Shown here in pieces: positions 13,095-24,169 of a DNA stretch of 64,000 bases. This DNA is from Trichosphaerium sp. ATCC 40318 (taxonomy: Eukaryota > Discosea > Flabellinia > Trichosidae): contig JALMLS010000631.1 in NCBI GenBank assembly GCA_038496445.1, forward strand, positions 124,001 through 188,000, in the 5' to 3' direction. Both the position numbers and the translations under genes were made by a program. The notes under the pieces are model-generated. The model ran no database searches, was not told the DNA's origin, and worked only from the letters and a program-made list of their open reading frames with translations. Each line of letters begins with the position of its first letter. Within the stretch, counting starts at the first letter, position 1.

Positions 13095-13461
13095 ATGAAG
13101 CGCAAGCGCGTTCAGACTCATTTCGATCAAAACTCTCCAAACGGAAGCGTGCAACATCAAACTAAAAGACAAAAAAAAACAAACGGTTAGTCTTTGTTCA
13201 CTAATGATTCAAACGACACTCATCTCTAACGTTGTTTCTATAGGGCGTAATGTAATTAAGACACCTAAAAGGGGACGTGAGTTGATTGCCAAACAAAAGA
13301 AACAGCGCAAAGGACTTTTCAACTTTTTCAAACCGGTATCTGTTAACGGTAATAAAATCAAAGAGGTTTGTATTAACCTTACTTGGTTTTACAATCCCAG
13401 TGGACAATCAGAGATAACGCAAACAACGCCACATGTTTTACAGACTGGAACGGTACTATGA
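13095..13461 (+). CDS. Small basic protein with PIP-box-like motif
   Basis: The ATG at 13095 reads MKRKRVQTHFDQNSPNGSVQ. A GTTAGT...TATAG intron (about 13182-13234) leads to a very basic stretch and then KQRKGLFNFFKPVSVNG. The GLFNFFKP part resembles PCNA-interacting peptides of the form L-x-x-F-F-K-P, though the canonical Gln is displaced by one residue. The unspliced end stops at 13461; an alternative splice near 13371 could extend the product. The next gene downstream is an FHA-BRCT protein, so a role around DNA replication or repair is a reasonable guess, no more. Product about 100 aa. Confidence 0.42.
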
Positions 13462-13588
13462 ACGTTTTTATGCGGACAACGGCCAGAAGGATTTCTTTCT
13501 GAGCACGTGACTCTTAATTCTTTCTTAAATTTTCTTTTTTTTTTGTTTTCTGTTTTTATTCCATCTTTTTGATTGTTTTTATCATTAG

Positions 13589-15569
13589 CCACTTTCTATT
13601 GGTCGCACTGATTTTAAAGAGCTATTGGGAGGTAGTAAAGCAAAGTATTATACTGCTATTTCAAAGTCGTGTTGTACCATTCAACTCGTCACAGACCAAA
13701 CGGACAATTCAACTTCTATCAACTTCGTAGACCAAAGCAGTATGCAGCCTTTTCCATCCTCAGTCTTTGTATTAATTTGTTACTATAGAATATGGCGCTA
13801 GCGTAAATGGCACGAAAACTACTGTGGAAAGAAAACTAAACCACAAAGCACGTGTTGGTACGTACTGTTTTTTTTTGAAATTTGTGAGTAACGGCTTGTT
13901 TTAACCAAATTATATCCATAGGTCTCGTACACAGTAAGAGTGGCATAGCTTTAATTGGATTTATATTTGAGAAAGGCAAAAACATGCCAATGTCACCACC
14001 GAAGGCTATAACAAGGTCATCAACAAGAAAGGGATTAACAGGTATAATGAAGCAAATGGACAATGATTCAATAAAGAGATATCCTCAAGTTGAATTGAAG
14101 AAAAAGACGACACCACCACCTGTTATGGAACAAGAAGAGCTTGATTTATTCTCAGATGAAGATATTTTATTTGACTCTCAAGCTCCCCCAAAGTTTGACG
14201 AAGAAGAAGAGGAAAAACAGACCCGAAAGGAAACAAGTTTTGATCTTGAATCACAAGTACCTAACATCAACATGGACTCACAAGTGCCCAACATCAACAT
14301 GGACTCTCAAGTACCTAACATAAATATGGATTCTCAAGCTCGAAACTCTCCATTTAAGGATTCACGCGATATCTTTGAGTCCGACGATGAGTTCCCAGAG
14401 ATTGATATAAGTTCTCCCTTTAAAAAAAAAGATATTAAATTAAACATTACTCAACGTGAAGAAGACAACGATGTGGAGACACCAATGATGATGGGAACGC
14501 AAATACCAAATGTCATAATAGATGATAGAAATAGTACTTCTTTCAATAATTCTCCGATCAAAAAAAGACCAAGTGTAAATGGTAAACCTAAGCGAGCGTT
14601 CAACAACATCAAAGTAGGGTTATTAGGGTAAGTTGTTGAAACCTTTTTTTTTTTTTGTCTTTTTTTTGTTGCCACTTTTTTTGGCTTATAGCTTCCTCTT
14701 GTGTCTTTATATACCGATTATTTTTAGGTATGATGACGGAGATAAACAGGATATTATTTCTCGTGTTACTAAAAAAGGAGGAGTTGTTGATTTAACACTA
14801 AGATCATTACAAGATTACAATATTATTGTTGTTAGAAAAAAGTTTTTGTTGGCGCCCTGGTGTGATCAGAACTTTGCTCAAGCGAAGAGAAATACAAAAG
14901 TGCAAATAGTTTCTGGTACAATGTACTTGGAGGCTTGCTTGTACGTCTAACTAATAACCAACAAAACCTACTGAAAACAAGAAATTTCTAAAGGTGATTT
15001 AACTCAATTTGTTTTAGAAAGTCGGGGTACTTGCAACCAAAGTCAAGCTACAACATCTTCAGGAGTGGTGGTATCATCACGATACATTCGTCCGAAGTAC
15101 TTCCGACACTCGTGAAGTTACTACCAATCCTAAAAAAGGTACAAGCCAACATTGCATTACTTGAGAGAGTTCTAACTATTTCTTCTCCTTAAAATAGATG
15201 CATGGAAAGTGGATTATAAAATTATCAAGTATTATGCTTAATAGACTCTCACGTGATCTAAATGGAACACACGAAAAGTCTACAGGGGTGATTGACTTCA
15301 TTAAAACAAGTTTAAAGAGTAAAGACAGAAAAGGAATGATACAAACGCTAAATGAAGATACAAAACATGAACTATACTCTGATGAAACATTTGAAGAGTT
15401 AGAACCTGTTGTTCAAGGAATGCTTCTTGAACAGCGTAAACTCGCTAGAGACTATAGACACTACGTTGTTATATCTTCATCACGTAAGGTTTTGGTAGAT
15501 GCCAAATACGCTCAGTTAGATATTGCAAATCTTGAATCCATCGACACCTTCTTTGGTTTGATTAAATAG
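13589..15569 (+). CDS. FHA-BRCT protein, NBS1/nibrin-like; N-terminal exon unresolved
   Basis: From 13589 the frame gives an FHA domain, PLSIGRTDFKELLGGSKAKY, then across a GTATGC intron KYGASVNGTKTTVERKLNHK and GLVHSKSGIALIGFIFEKG. A Ser/Asp-rich linker follows with a threefold 9-residue repeat (14251-14331). A BRCT-like segment then reads KVGLLGYDDGDKQDIISRVT, with VVRKKFLLAPWC and VSGTMYLEACLKSGYLQP. A unique C-terminal region ends FGLIK at 15569. FHA plus BRCT is the signature of the MRN subunit NBS1, but the repeat-rich linker between them and only one clear BRCT leave room for another checkpoint adaptor. The first coding exon is not settled: a likely exon at 13462-13502 (LERYYERFYADNGQKDFFLS) is out of phase by one base with a GTGACT donor. 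Confidence 0.62.
14251..14331 (+). repeat. Three tandem 27-nt in-frame repeats encoding SQVPNINMD
   Basis: Units start at 14251, 14278 and 14305. The first two differ by 2 bases, while the third has several synonymous changes. They keep frame inside the FHA-BRCT gene and recur as a partial SQAR copy just after. SQ dipeptides are potential ATM/ATR-type phosphorylation sites. Confidence 0.85.
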
Positions 15570-16411
15570 TTATTTAGTTTACCAATTATTCCTTTGTACA
15601 AATAAACCGCGTATGGGCCTGAGAACAATATCTAGGTTGTCGCTGTACTATATTAAACTTATAAGCAGTGTTGACTAACAAGTAATGCTAATACAACTTG
15701 AATGTAGCGAAAAATACTAGTGGTAGCACAGTAGGTACAACAAATACGCTAATACTAACATAAATTTAAGGTGAGGAGGGATTCGAACCCCCGACCTAGC
15801 GCCGAGTAGTCGCCTGTCGTGCCATCTCGACCACACACCCATTGCACCGTAGATTGTACTGCCATTACAATCAAGGACGTTCTGGGAGGAAAGACTCTCA
15901 GTCTTTGGTGGCTCTGGCGCAGGGTTTTGATTGGTCGTTACTCATTGTTAGATCTATCTTGTCTGACTTTGTATTGTCAGTCTTGTCTAGTTCAACCAAA
16001 CGCTTGAAATGTGACAGCTTCATTCAGATTAACTTGTACTGCTATTTCCTTTTTACAGTAAAGTGAGCGTAATAGCTATAGTATAGGTTACAGATCACTT
16101 GGTGATGAACACAAGTACTATAAGCCAGTATTCGCTTTTGTTTTTGGGTTTTTCTGGGACCTATCAGTGGTACAACAAAACAGTGAATTTATGACTTCTG
16201 GTTATTTAAACGATTGTTACTTATTGATCACGCTATACAATCGGATCAAACCAGCGTCAAAATAATATATTGCTAAAATACTAATAAAAGTCAACAAAAT
16301 TCAGAATGATTGATTGAAAACAGCGATAACTTTATTTCTACTAAACTCCCAATCATCGCAACTGCTCTCTAAATCGTGGCTTGTCTAAACTTGATTACCA
16401 TAACACTTCAC
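15570..16411. other. Gene-free stretch of about 840 bp holding the tRNA-like element
   Basis: Apart from the tRNA-like sequence at 15768-15840 I see no coding exon, hairpin or repeat that I can support. Open frames here lack protein-like composition. Confidence 0.5.
15768..15840 (-). tRNA. tRNA-like element, probable pseudogene (anticodon position ACT)
   Basis: Reading the minus strand from 15840, a 73-nt cloverleaf can be drawn: acceptor GGGTGTG with CTCACCT (one T-T mismatch and a G-T end), D-arm GTC...GAC with GG in the loop, anticodon stem GGCGA/GCGCT with one mismatch, variable loop AGGTC, and a near-perfect T-arm GGGGG-TTCGAAT-CCCTC that also forms a good internal B box. The anticodon triplet would be ACT (Ser), which eukaryotes normally do not use, and there is no long variable arm as in true tRNA-Ser. 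A decayed tRNA or tRNA-derived element fits better than a functional gene. Confidence 0.4.
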
Positions 16412-17364
16412 ATGGAACCTGAGATAACTGCAACAAAGAAGGTGAAGGTACACTAAATAGCGTCTGAATTTTATGCTTCTGAACAATGTTGTAGTTAAAC
16501 ACCTCCGTACCTGCACTCAATTACAATGAGAATCTTTTAATGGAGCTTCCAGTTGAATTACAAGTTTACATTATCGATCTAGACGCGGAAGTCTACATCA
16601 AGTGGCCTGTACTATCGCAAGAAGCAGCGATAAACTCCAGGTTTGACCACAACCTGAACAAACAAGGCAAATGGATGAGGTTTATACCACGTATGATTGA
16701 TAGCGCAATCGTACAACACCAACTTGTAGAAATATGCCGTTGGAATCATAACGAATTGCATGGTATGTACGAGAGAAGGCATAAAAATGGTCGACTAAAG
16801 GAGAAGTGGAACTATGTAAACGACAATTGCCATGGAGACCAACTATTCTGGCATAAAAATGGTGTCATATCGGCAAAGGCTCACCGTGTTAATGATACAC
16901 TCGAGGGGGAGTCTAAACGTTGGTATGATACCGGGGTTTTGAAGGAGCAGTGTAACTATATTAACGGGAAACTGTTTGGAGAGGCTCAGACGTGGTATGA
17001 CAATAATCAACTGGAGGAGAAGTGCAACTATGTTGATGGTTTTCACGAGGGGGAGTTCACACGCTGGCACAAAAACGGCGTCATGGAGGAAAGCTGCACA
17101 TTCGTTAAAGGCAAACTCGAAGGAAAGAAAACATATTGGCATGATAACGGTTTGCTGAAGGAGCAAGGCCAATTAGTCAATGATTTGTACCAGGGAAAGA
17201 GGAGAACGTGGCAGAAAAATGGTGCCATAGCTTCTGTATGCAAGTATATAAACGGCGTACTTCATGGCGAGTGTAAACAGTGGATGGCAGATGGCATAAC
17301 AGTGGTGATAAGCAAATATGAAAATGGTACTCTCTTGGATACGCAATTGGAGGTGTTGCTATAA
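16412..17364 (+). CDS. F-box-like protein with MORN_2/YwqK-type repeats, giant-virus-like
   Basis: Exon 1 (16412-16447, MEPEITATKKVK) is joined by a 47-nt intron beginning GTACAC and ending GTTGTAG (16448-16494) to one long exon. An F-box-like head follows: ELPVELQVYIIDLDAEVYI, KWPVLSQEAA and LNKQGKWM. Then come about eight repeats of 22-24 residues of the form W-x-x-N-G-x-x-x-x-x-x-Y-V-N-G-x-x-x-G-E, for example GEFTRWHKNGVMEESCTFVK. Such repeats form beta-hairpin rods, and F-box-plus-MORN proteins of this style are abundant in Marseillevirus-type giant viruses of amoebae; they are also called MORN_2 in bacteria. The function is probably protein binding or substrate recruitment to an SCF-type ligase (inference). 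A paralogue lies at 35312-36116. It is convergent with the LRR gene, with stops about 125 bp apart. Confidence 0.72.
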
Positions 17365-17488
17365 CTCTTCCCAGTTACATTCTCTAACTAGCGTTGAGTC
17401 AAGAGAATAGCTATAACCAACTTATTGAATTTTGAATAAAAAATGATGTTATTTTCTTTACAGTAGATATACGATAACTGTCATTTGG

Positions 17489-18983
17489 TTAGAGGTATGG
17501 TATACCTCCAGAATAATACAGGCCCAAAGAAGAATGTAAAAAACGTTCTCCGAAATCTTCTATACTGCTACGAATATGACGTCTTCTATTAAAGGGAATC
17601 AAGTGACTATTGGTCAGTTCGACAGTGTCCAGGTCTTTTAATGATATAATACTTTCATCTGTAACATGTGCACAATTTTTAACGCCTAGAGTATTAACGC
17701 CTGCTAATGATCTGATACCTTCATCTGTAACTATAGTACTGTCAAGATTAATGGCATAAACGCCAGAAAGTGCTCTGACACCTTCATCAGTTACTGCAGT
17801 ACGGGAAAGGTCAATAGCATGAACACCGGCAAGTGCTTTGATTCCTTCATCTGTCACTAAAGTACCGCCAAGATGAATGACATGAACTCCTTCAAGTGCT
17901 TTAACACTTTCATCTGTCACTGCAGTGTCTTTAAGGAAAACAGTATGGGCACCCCTTAAAGCTTTAACACCTTCATCTGTCACTGCAGTTTCATCAAGGT
18001 AAATAGTATGAACTCCAGCAAGATGCTTGATACCTTCAGCTGTCACACGTGTACCCGTGAGTCTAATTGTATGAACGCCTTTTAATGGCTTGACGCCTTC
18101 ATCTGTAACATTTATACAATACAAAAGGTCAATAGTGTGAACACCTGCGAGTGCTTTGACACCTTCATCTGTTACCGAAGTAGACGTAAGGTCAATGGTA
18201 TGGACGCCTTTCAATGCCTTGATACCTTCATCTGTCACATTTTTACTTTGATAAAGACAAATAGAATGTACTCCTGCTAGTGCTGTTAAATCACGATCAT
18301 TAATACTTCCTTTCTTTGTATTGGATAACTTGATGTTTCTTTTGTAAGAAGTATCAAGGTATTGACATCCAGATAGCAATGAATACAAAGTATTGTTTTC
18401 AACGTTCATAACAATAGTGCTGTTTTTCATGATACCCTTGTACTGTCTAACCTTTAAAATATCTGGAATATCATAAATAAAGACCCTTTCATATCCAACA
18501 ACATCATGGATGATATCAGCCATCAAATGACACGATTGAGCAATAGTAAACCTTGATTTTGCTTCTGTAAAACGTAGAATAGTACATAGAATTTCTGGTG
18601 GAAAATTGGTAATGTTCACTGCTTTGTGTAATGTTGTCTGTCTCCTTTTTTTTGATAAGCAAACAATATTTTCTCAAGTCTTGGACGTACTGTTTTGTTT
18701 GTTTGCATTTCGGTAGCTCAATGAACTCAGATACTGTCATTAACATTCTTTTTGCCTCTGGTGGAAGTTCTAGTTGTTTGGTTGCGTTATAGTCAGTATC
18801 CTTGTTTCTGAGGAGATATTCGTCAAGTTGTTGTACAAGCTTTGAGTTTGCAATGTTTAAGATACTTTCAAGCTGGTTTATGAATTCTGTAGGTTGTTTT
18901 GCAATAATAGCACTAAACTCTTCTGCATAAGTCTTGCTGTAGTATGTGACAGCCTGCTCTACTGTAGCGCCTTGGAAATCCAT
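17489..18983 (-). CDS. F-box-like leucine-rich-repeat protein with helical N-terminal extension
   Basis: Exon 1 (18983-18691) encodes a helical head, MDFQGATVEQAVTYYSKTYA. A 49-nt intron with a GTACGT donor (18690-18642) joins it to the long exon 18641-17489. The junction restores a frame with an F-box-like start, NITNFPPEILCTILRF, followed by 11 regular leucine-rich repeats of 21-22 residues of the type VTDEGVKALAGVHTIDLTST. The regularity resembles LRR proteins of giant viruses, and of plant and animal AMN1/FBXL families. Without the splice, the repeat frame has no ATG before its F-box, and the two open frames overlap by about 100 bp. That is why I model one gene. If the splice is wrong, exon 1 is a separate 155-aa protein. 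Confidence 0.62.
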
Positions 18984-19244
18984 TTTTCAATACGTGTTCG
19001 CAAAGATAATACAGAAATTAAGTGGTAGTTACCTCCCTTAACACGAGTACTTCAAACTGTAAAAAAAAGCCTTGCCCTCTTGTATAATTATTGAACTGTT
19101 GATACTTATGTACCAGAAGACAGAAAGAAGAATTTTGTAACTTCATAAAGTAATAAACTTTAACTTACTCGAAGGTAATGTTATCTTTATTCAAGATAGT
19201 ATTTCTTGGATTTACAATAAGAATTTATTTATAAATTGTTCAAC

Positions 19245-21589
19245 TTATGTGCGCCATGGTTGTACGTATGATTCTTTATATTCATACTTGCAGAAACTAG
19301 GACCATTAGGTTCCTCTGCATTTATACCACGTTGTAATAAACGGCATCTAAAAGTATGTATTCTTGATTCTGCATCTGCAACATCAGTAACCGATTCTTC
19401 ACTCCACAACCTGATAACAACTTAAACTTTGCACTAATTGAAAAGCAATAATACTTACCTCTCTCCTACAGCGGATCCTCTTATCCAAGCGCGTGAAATA
19501 AGATTTGTGTCATCAATATATTCTAAACGAGGAAAAAAAGTTATGATCTTTTACAAGCTGTTCTTTTTTTTAAATACTTACCACCCCACAAGCATGCCTC
19601 ACCACCAAAAACAAGTTTTCGTTGTTCTACAGTTCCGTTAAACTTTTGAGGTTCAACAGCATAAAATGTTTTCCAATCTGGGCCATATCTAAATAACGTT
19701 AAGATCTGAAGTTTAGCTTAACTTTTTTTTTCTTTGAAAAAACTGGTTGTCTGTCGTACCCAATATAATTTAGGTACCAAGGTGCAGATAGAATTGTTCT
19801 ATGTCCTTGTTTAGTAGAACGATAAACTACAGCTTCCCAGCCATGTGCTTCCCACACATGAACGACTAACAAATAATCAGTTGTTTTAACCAAAAACTCA
19901 CTGTGTGAACAAAGAGTCTAATGCCCTTTAACTATCCTTACCTGTATCTGGTAGTAGCTTTACACCATTATCCATAACATCTTCCCAAACAACGTAATTC
20001 TTTCCATGTTTACCGATAATATCAAGCAATCTTGTTTCATAATACTGCTCAACCATAGTGATGTCTGTCATGTTATTTTTCGCCATAAACTATAGAAAAA
20101 AATAAGTTGAGATTAACGGGATAATACACGTTTGCATAAACGCCAGTGTAAGACAGAATACCAAAACTAATAGGTTTTTGTGATTTTATAATCACGTGCA
20201 ATTAAAGAGAAAAAAGAATATGTCGTACTTCTTGAATATCCGGATTACTTCTCCAACAAGAGAACAATAGTTCATCTCCACCAGCATGAATGTAGTTATC
20301 AGGAAAACGAGAGAAAACCTCTACAAGTAAGTTCTCCATGAATTCATAAGAATACTCTGATACTGGGTTAACACCATATCTCTTTCCATTTGGTTCAGCA
20401 CCCTACGTTCACTTTAAGCATTTCCTTTACATATACTTAAAAAAATTACTCATACATCATAACATGGTGTAAGCAGTTCTGGGTAACCATAGCCCCAAGA
20501 CCTGGTATGTCCAGGAGTGTCAAATTCTGGGATAACTCTAAAAATGTAAAAGTAAGAAGTTGTTTTGCTAAAAGACCATAAATGCCGGATGTTACCTGAT
20601 GCCTCTGTTAAAAGCATATTCAATAACTGACTGTATATCATTTTCACCATAGGTGTGAGATGGTGACCAGGCACCAAATTCATGAAGTCTAGGGTAAACT
20701 GCACTTTCATAAGGGAAAGCAACTTCGTCTACAATATGCCAATGCAATACATTAAATTTACTGAACAACTAAAATGAGCAAAGAATCACGTGATAAAAAA
20801 ACGTCATCGGCATAGAAATAAGTTAGGAAACGTACTTGTATGACATTGCATCTAGCATTTGAAAGATTGTCTGTACAGGTAGGAAATGTCTGGAAGTGTC
20901 AATCATCACACCACGATGTTTAAACCTTGGGTAATCCCAAATACGTGTTCCGTTGATTTTGTAAACACTGTCTTCAAACACTATCTGAACAAGTTTTGTT
21001 AACATTGACATAACCTTAGCACGCCATCATACGTACCAGTTGAGAAAATGTCTCCAAAGCACGCATTGCAGCAAATGGAGTTGCAGCGATGATTCTTGAC
21101 TCATCACTGATAACTATGGTGTCTAAATGCCCGATTCAGATGATTTACGTAACAAAGAGGTGTTTTAAAGCGTACAGCTCTCTTCTGTATCTAAATCCAA
21201 AACCTCACTTGGGTCTACGACCGAAATGTTCAATGACTTTACTGTACGAAGGTTTGATGTCCCTGTTGGTTTACCGTGATAGAAAAATAGCCCTCTTCTC
21301 TAAAAAAAAAGCGTTAGACTTCCTTAAATTGGCTCCAAGCGTTTGCTTACGTAACGGGAAACCGCATCAGCGAGTAATTGCGAGTTGTCGTAGTTTATTA
21401 CAAAAGAACTTTCATCTATCGAAAAATGTTCGCCTGTAGGGTTCATATCTACTGGTTTAGGCCAAACCGTCTATTAATTTTGGTTTTAGTGATTGTTGCA
21501 TTGATTTCAAGGAAAAAACAAACCTGGCCAAGCGTCAAAGCCACAAAAGCCAACAGTAATAGCGCTTTTACGCTAAATCCACACGACAT
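19245..21589 (-). CDS. Secreted/lysosomal beta-N-acetylhexosaminidase (GH20)
   Basis: GH20 enzymes release terminal GlcNAc or GalNAc by substrate-assisted catalysis. The ATG at 21589 starts a clear signal peptide, [20 protein letters not shown], and after a GTTTGT intron the mature N-terminus [13 protein letters not shown]. The barrel follows: [49 protein letters not shown], then [16 protein letters not shown] with the catalytic Asp-Glu pair, [55 protein letters not shown] and SAVGERLWS. The C-terminus ends QPWRT at 19245. It has about ten introns of 40-90 nt. Full family length and all catalytic residues appear intact, so an active secreted or lysosomal enzyme for glycan or chitin-fragment turnover is expected. 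Confidence 0.92.
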
Positions 21590-21780
21590 GCGGAGTGTAT
21601 ACCGTTTTTTAGAAAAGTAGAGGTAAAGCTCCGCTAGAAATTCAAGTTTTTTCCTTGGTTTTGTTGAAAGCATGCGTGTACTCCGTTTTTGGAAAGAAAT
21701 GACTTTCGACGCATTAAAATCTATAGTCTTGTTCTCTCGTGGTAATAAAGAGCGAATCTACAAACTAATTTGTGACACCT

Positions 21781-24143
21781 TTATACAAAAACTACAAACA
21801 ATTTTATTCGTGAGAATGCCCAGTCTTTTTCAATTGTACTGACATGGCCTGTGAAGAAAACTGGTTAGTACTAAAGCGAAAAAGTTGTTTGGTGCACAAA
21901 AAGACGAATACCATCAATATAATTACATACTTGTTTTGATATCATAGCCATCATGTTAGGTACAACTTTTGGCATGCTCATCGACTCTGTCTCAGCTGGT
22001 GCACTTTGTGATCTCTCAATATCTTTTTCTTGTACTGGTTTACCTTGTTCACGCCTCTATTATGGCGTTGATTAATTACTACGACAAGTTGACAACAAGA
22101 TCGTTTACCTTGAGTTTGCCTTGAGCAATCATTTTTTCTCTTTTTTTGTGTAACCTACTTGCTGGCCTTCTAGACTTTGGTCTTCTCTTTCTAAGAGATG
22201 TATAATTTCTACTCTTTTTTGAAAGCTTCGTAGGAGCCTTTAGCATTGCGCTTGATCTCTTGTAACTCAAATCTGATAGCAATGATTGTGCTACACAAAT
22301 AGTCAACTCAAAAGCTCCAAGGTTCAATTTAACGTACAAGCTGTGCTCGATTCTTCTGGGTCTGAGTCATCTTCGATATCGTTTGTTTTATCTAGTTGTA
22401 CATTATCGTCAAGTGATACAATTGAGGTATCTTCTTGTTGGTTATTTTCTACTAAGTCTTCTTTTGGTTCTGGTTGTTTAACAATAACGTCTGTCTTATT
22501 TACAGCGTTGTTGTAGTCTTCTTCCGATGCTTCCGAGTTTTCAAGCTCCACTTCGGGTTCTACTGCAGGTTCTAGCATAGGTTCTTCCTCTACCGTGGGT
22601 TCTTCAACTTCAGGTTCTGCGACTTTAGGTTCCTCTATTTCCGGTGTATAATCTAATTCTTCTGATTCCTCGAGTTGTACTTCAGGTTCTAGTGTAGGTT
22701 CTTCCTCCACTGTGGGTTCTTCAACTTCAGGTTCTACCTCTACTTCAGGTTCTAGCATAGGTTCTTCCTCCACTGTGGGTTCTTCAACTACAGGCTCTAC
22801 CGCTGCTTCAGGTTCTTCTACTTCAGGCTCTACTTCAGGTTCTACCTCTACTTCAGGTTCTAGCATAGGTTCTTCCTCCACTGTGGGTTCTTCAACTTCA
22901 GGTTCTACCTCTGGTTCAGGCTCTTCTAGTTCAGGTTCTTCGAATTCGGGTTCTTCTATCTCTGGCGTATCAGCTACTAAGATATTCTCCTTGTCAACAT
23001 CATCAGATCCAGTAATATTTTCTTCAGATGGTTTGCTGACAACAATTGAAATATCTCGCCTTTCTTCCGTGGGTGTATTAATAAATACTGAATCACCTGC
23101 CGGTGTACTAACAATTACTGATTGACTAGTCGTAGGAGAGAAAGGAGACGTCTGAATAAATACAGACGACTCACTATCTTCATCACTGTAATCGGTATTG
23201 ATAACATTCTGTATGCTCTTATGAGATAAACTCTCGCTTTCGTGAGTGTCTACTCTATATGGTTCAATAAGATCCTTTTGTCTTTGTAGTATGCCTATGC
23301 TACTTGATTGAGGCATTTCAATGCGTATAGTCTCCTCACTAGATGATAGAGACTTGTTTGATTCGAGCTTCTCGCTGCTACGCTTTTTAGAAAGCAGATC
23401 AAGTTGCCCTGAAGAACTCTTTGTAGGAGCTTTAATGCTAGGTTCATTGGAAAGACTCAGACTTAGTGAGATGTCTTTTGATGCTGTAACATCTGTAAAA
23501 TCGTCTGTGGTTGTAACAGTGTGCACGGCTAATACTTGTGCGCTTGCTTCGTATTCGATCGCAGTACTGTCATTTGACACGGCGGAATTTTGAGTATTCT
23601 TTTCATTGTTTTGTGGTTTTGGAGTCGGTGGCGAACTGTCTTGCGATAGGGAGGGCGGTCTGGATAAAGTTAGTATAAATTAACACTAATAAAGCTTGAT
23701 GTACCTGTAAGAAGTTCCTACGCTATTTGAAGAGAAGTCATTAACTTCTAAAGGTGTATCAATGAGTTTGGGTGAACAGGAATAAATGTGCAAATGATCG
23801 CGACTATTTAGGCGTCCTGTACCTTTCAACGCTTTACCGTCATAATTAACGTGCTGTTTTTGCTTTCTGCGTGTAATGTCAGGTCAGTTATGCATTAATT
23901 AACGTACTCATTCAGTAGCGGTGTATTGCCTTCAATAGGGCGCCCTAACACAAATTAACAAAAAACATACAAAACTTTCGAACGCGAATACTAACAAAGA
24001 TTCCGTACCCTTTTCTTGTGAGCAGCAACTGCCCATCTAAAAAATTCACTATCCACGGGGAAAAGGTAAGTTTCTCCTTTGGCGTTGTTTGGTCGCTTAG
24101 TTGTTGTACTGTTAAGATTATCAGAAATCTTGTTAAAATTCAT
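21781..24143 (-). CDS. Large acidic Glu/Pro/Val-repeat protein with basic C-terminal region
   Basis: Not recognised. The ATG at 24143 begins MNFNKISDNLNSTTTKRPNN, with KGETYLFPVDSEFFRWAVAA, then several short exons before a large one (23580-22324 and its upstream part). That exon is Ser/Thr-rich and then a long array of EEPTVEEEPMLEPEVEVE-type repeats (about 22545-22965). A GTACGT intron at the apparent stop leads to a basic exon with KLSKKSRNYTSLRKRRPKSR and then SMPKVVPNMMAMISKQ, stopping near 21781. The polyacidic middle between basic ends suggests a disordered scaffold or chromatin/cytoskeletal protein, by inference only. Its start codon is just 26 bp from that of the divergent DUS3 gene. 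Confidence 0.6.
22545..22965 (-). repeat. Degenerate in-frame Glu-Pro-Glu-Val repeat array
   Basis: The coding strand repeats units close to GAAGTTGAACC / GTAGAGGAAGAACC, giving EPEVE, EEPTVEEEP and MLEPEVE blocks. At least three copies of an approximately 20-residue higher-order unit (VEEPTVEEEPMLEPEVEVEP) are visible, implying expansion by unequal crossover or slippage. Confidence 0.8.
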
Positions 24144-24169
24144 AATTTCATTAAATATCAAAATACACA
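24144..24169. promoter_or_regulatory. 26-bp divergent start-codon gap
   Basis: Only 26 AT-rich bases separate the minus-strand ATG at 24143 from the plus-strand ATG at 24170. Both 5' UTRs and any core promoter must overlap here or the neighbouring coding sequence. No named element is recognisable. Confidence 0.55.

Noticed and set aside
13389-13592. Minus-strand frame with CPHKNVHSTVPVCKTCG, zinc-finger-like
   Set aside because: Lies antisense to the small basic gene and the intron before the FHA exon. The Cys pattern is short and the rest is a poly-A/T intron read backward.
18516-18641. C-terminal end of an independent 155-aa protein
   Set aside because: The tail overlaps the F-box-like exon in another frame and loses protein character. 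The GTACGT donor at 18690 gives a better single-gene model.
22712-23125. Plus-strand open frame of 137 codons, Gly/Ser/Thr-rich
   Set aside because: It is the antisense shadow of the Glu/Pro repeat array, and its GSSTSGS pattern is the reverse complement of GAA/CCT-type codons. The minus frame continues into spliced exons on both sides.
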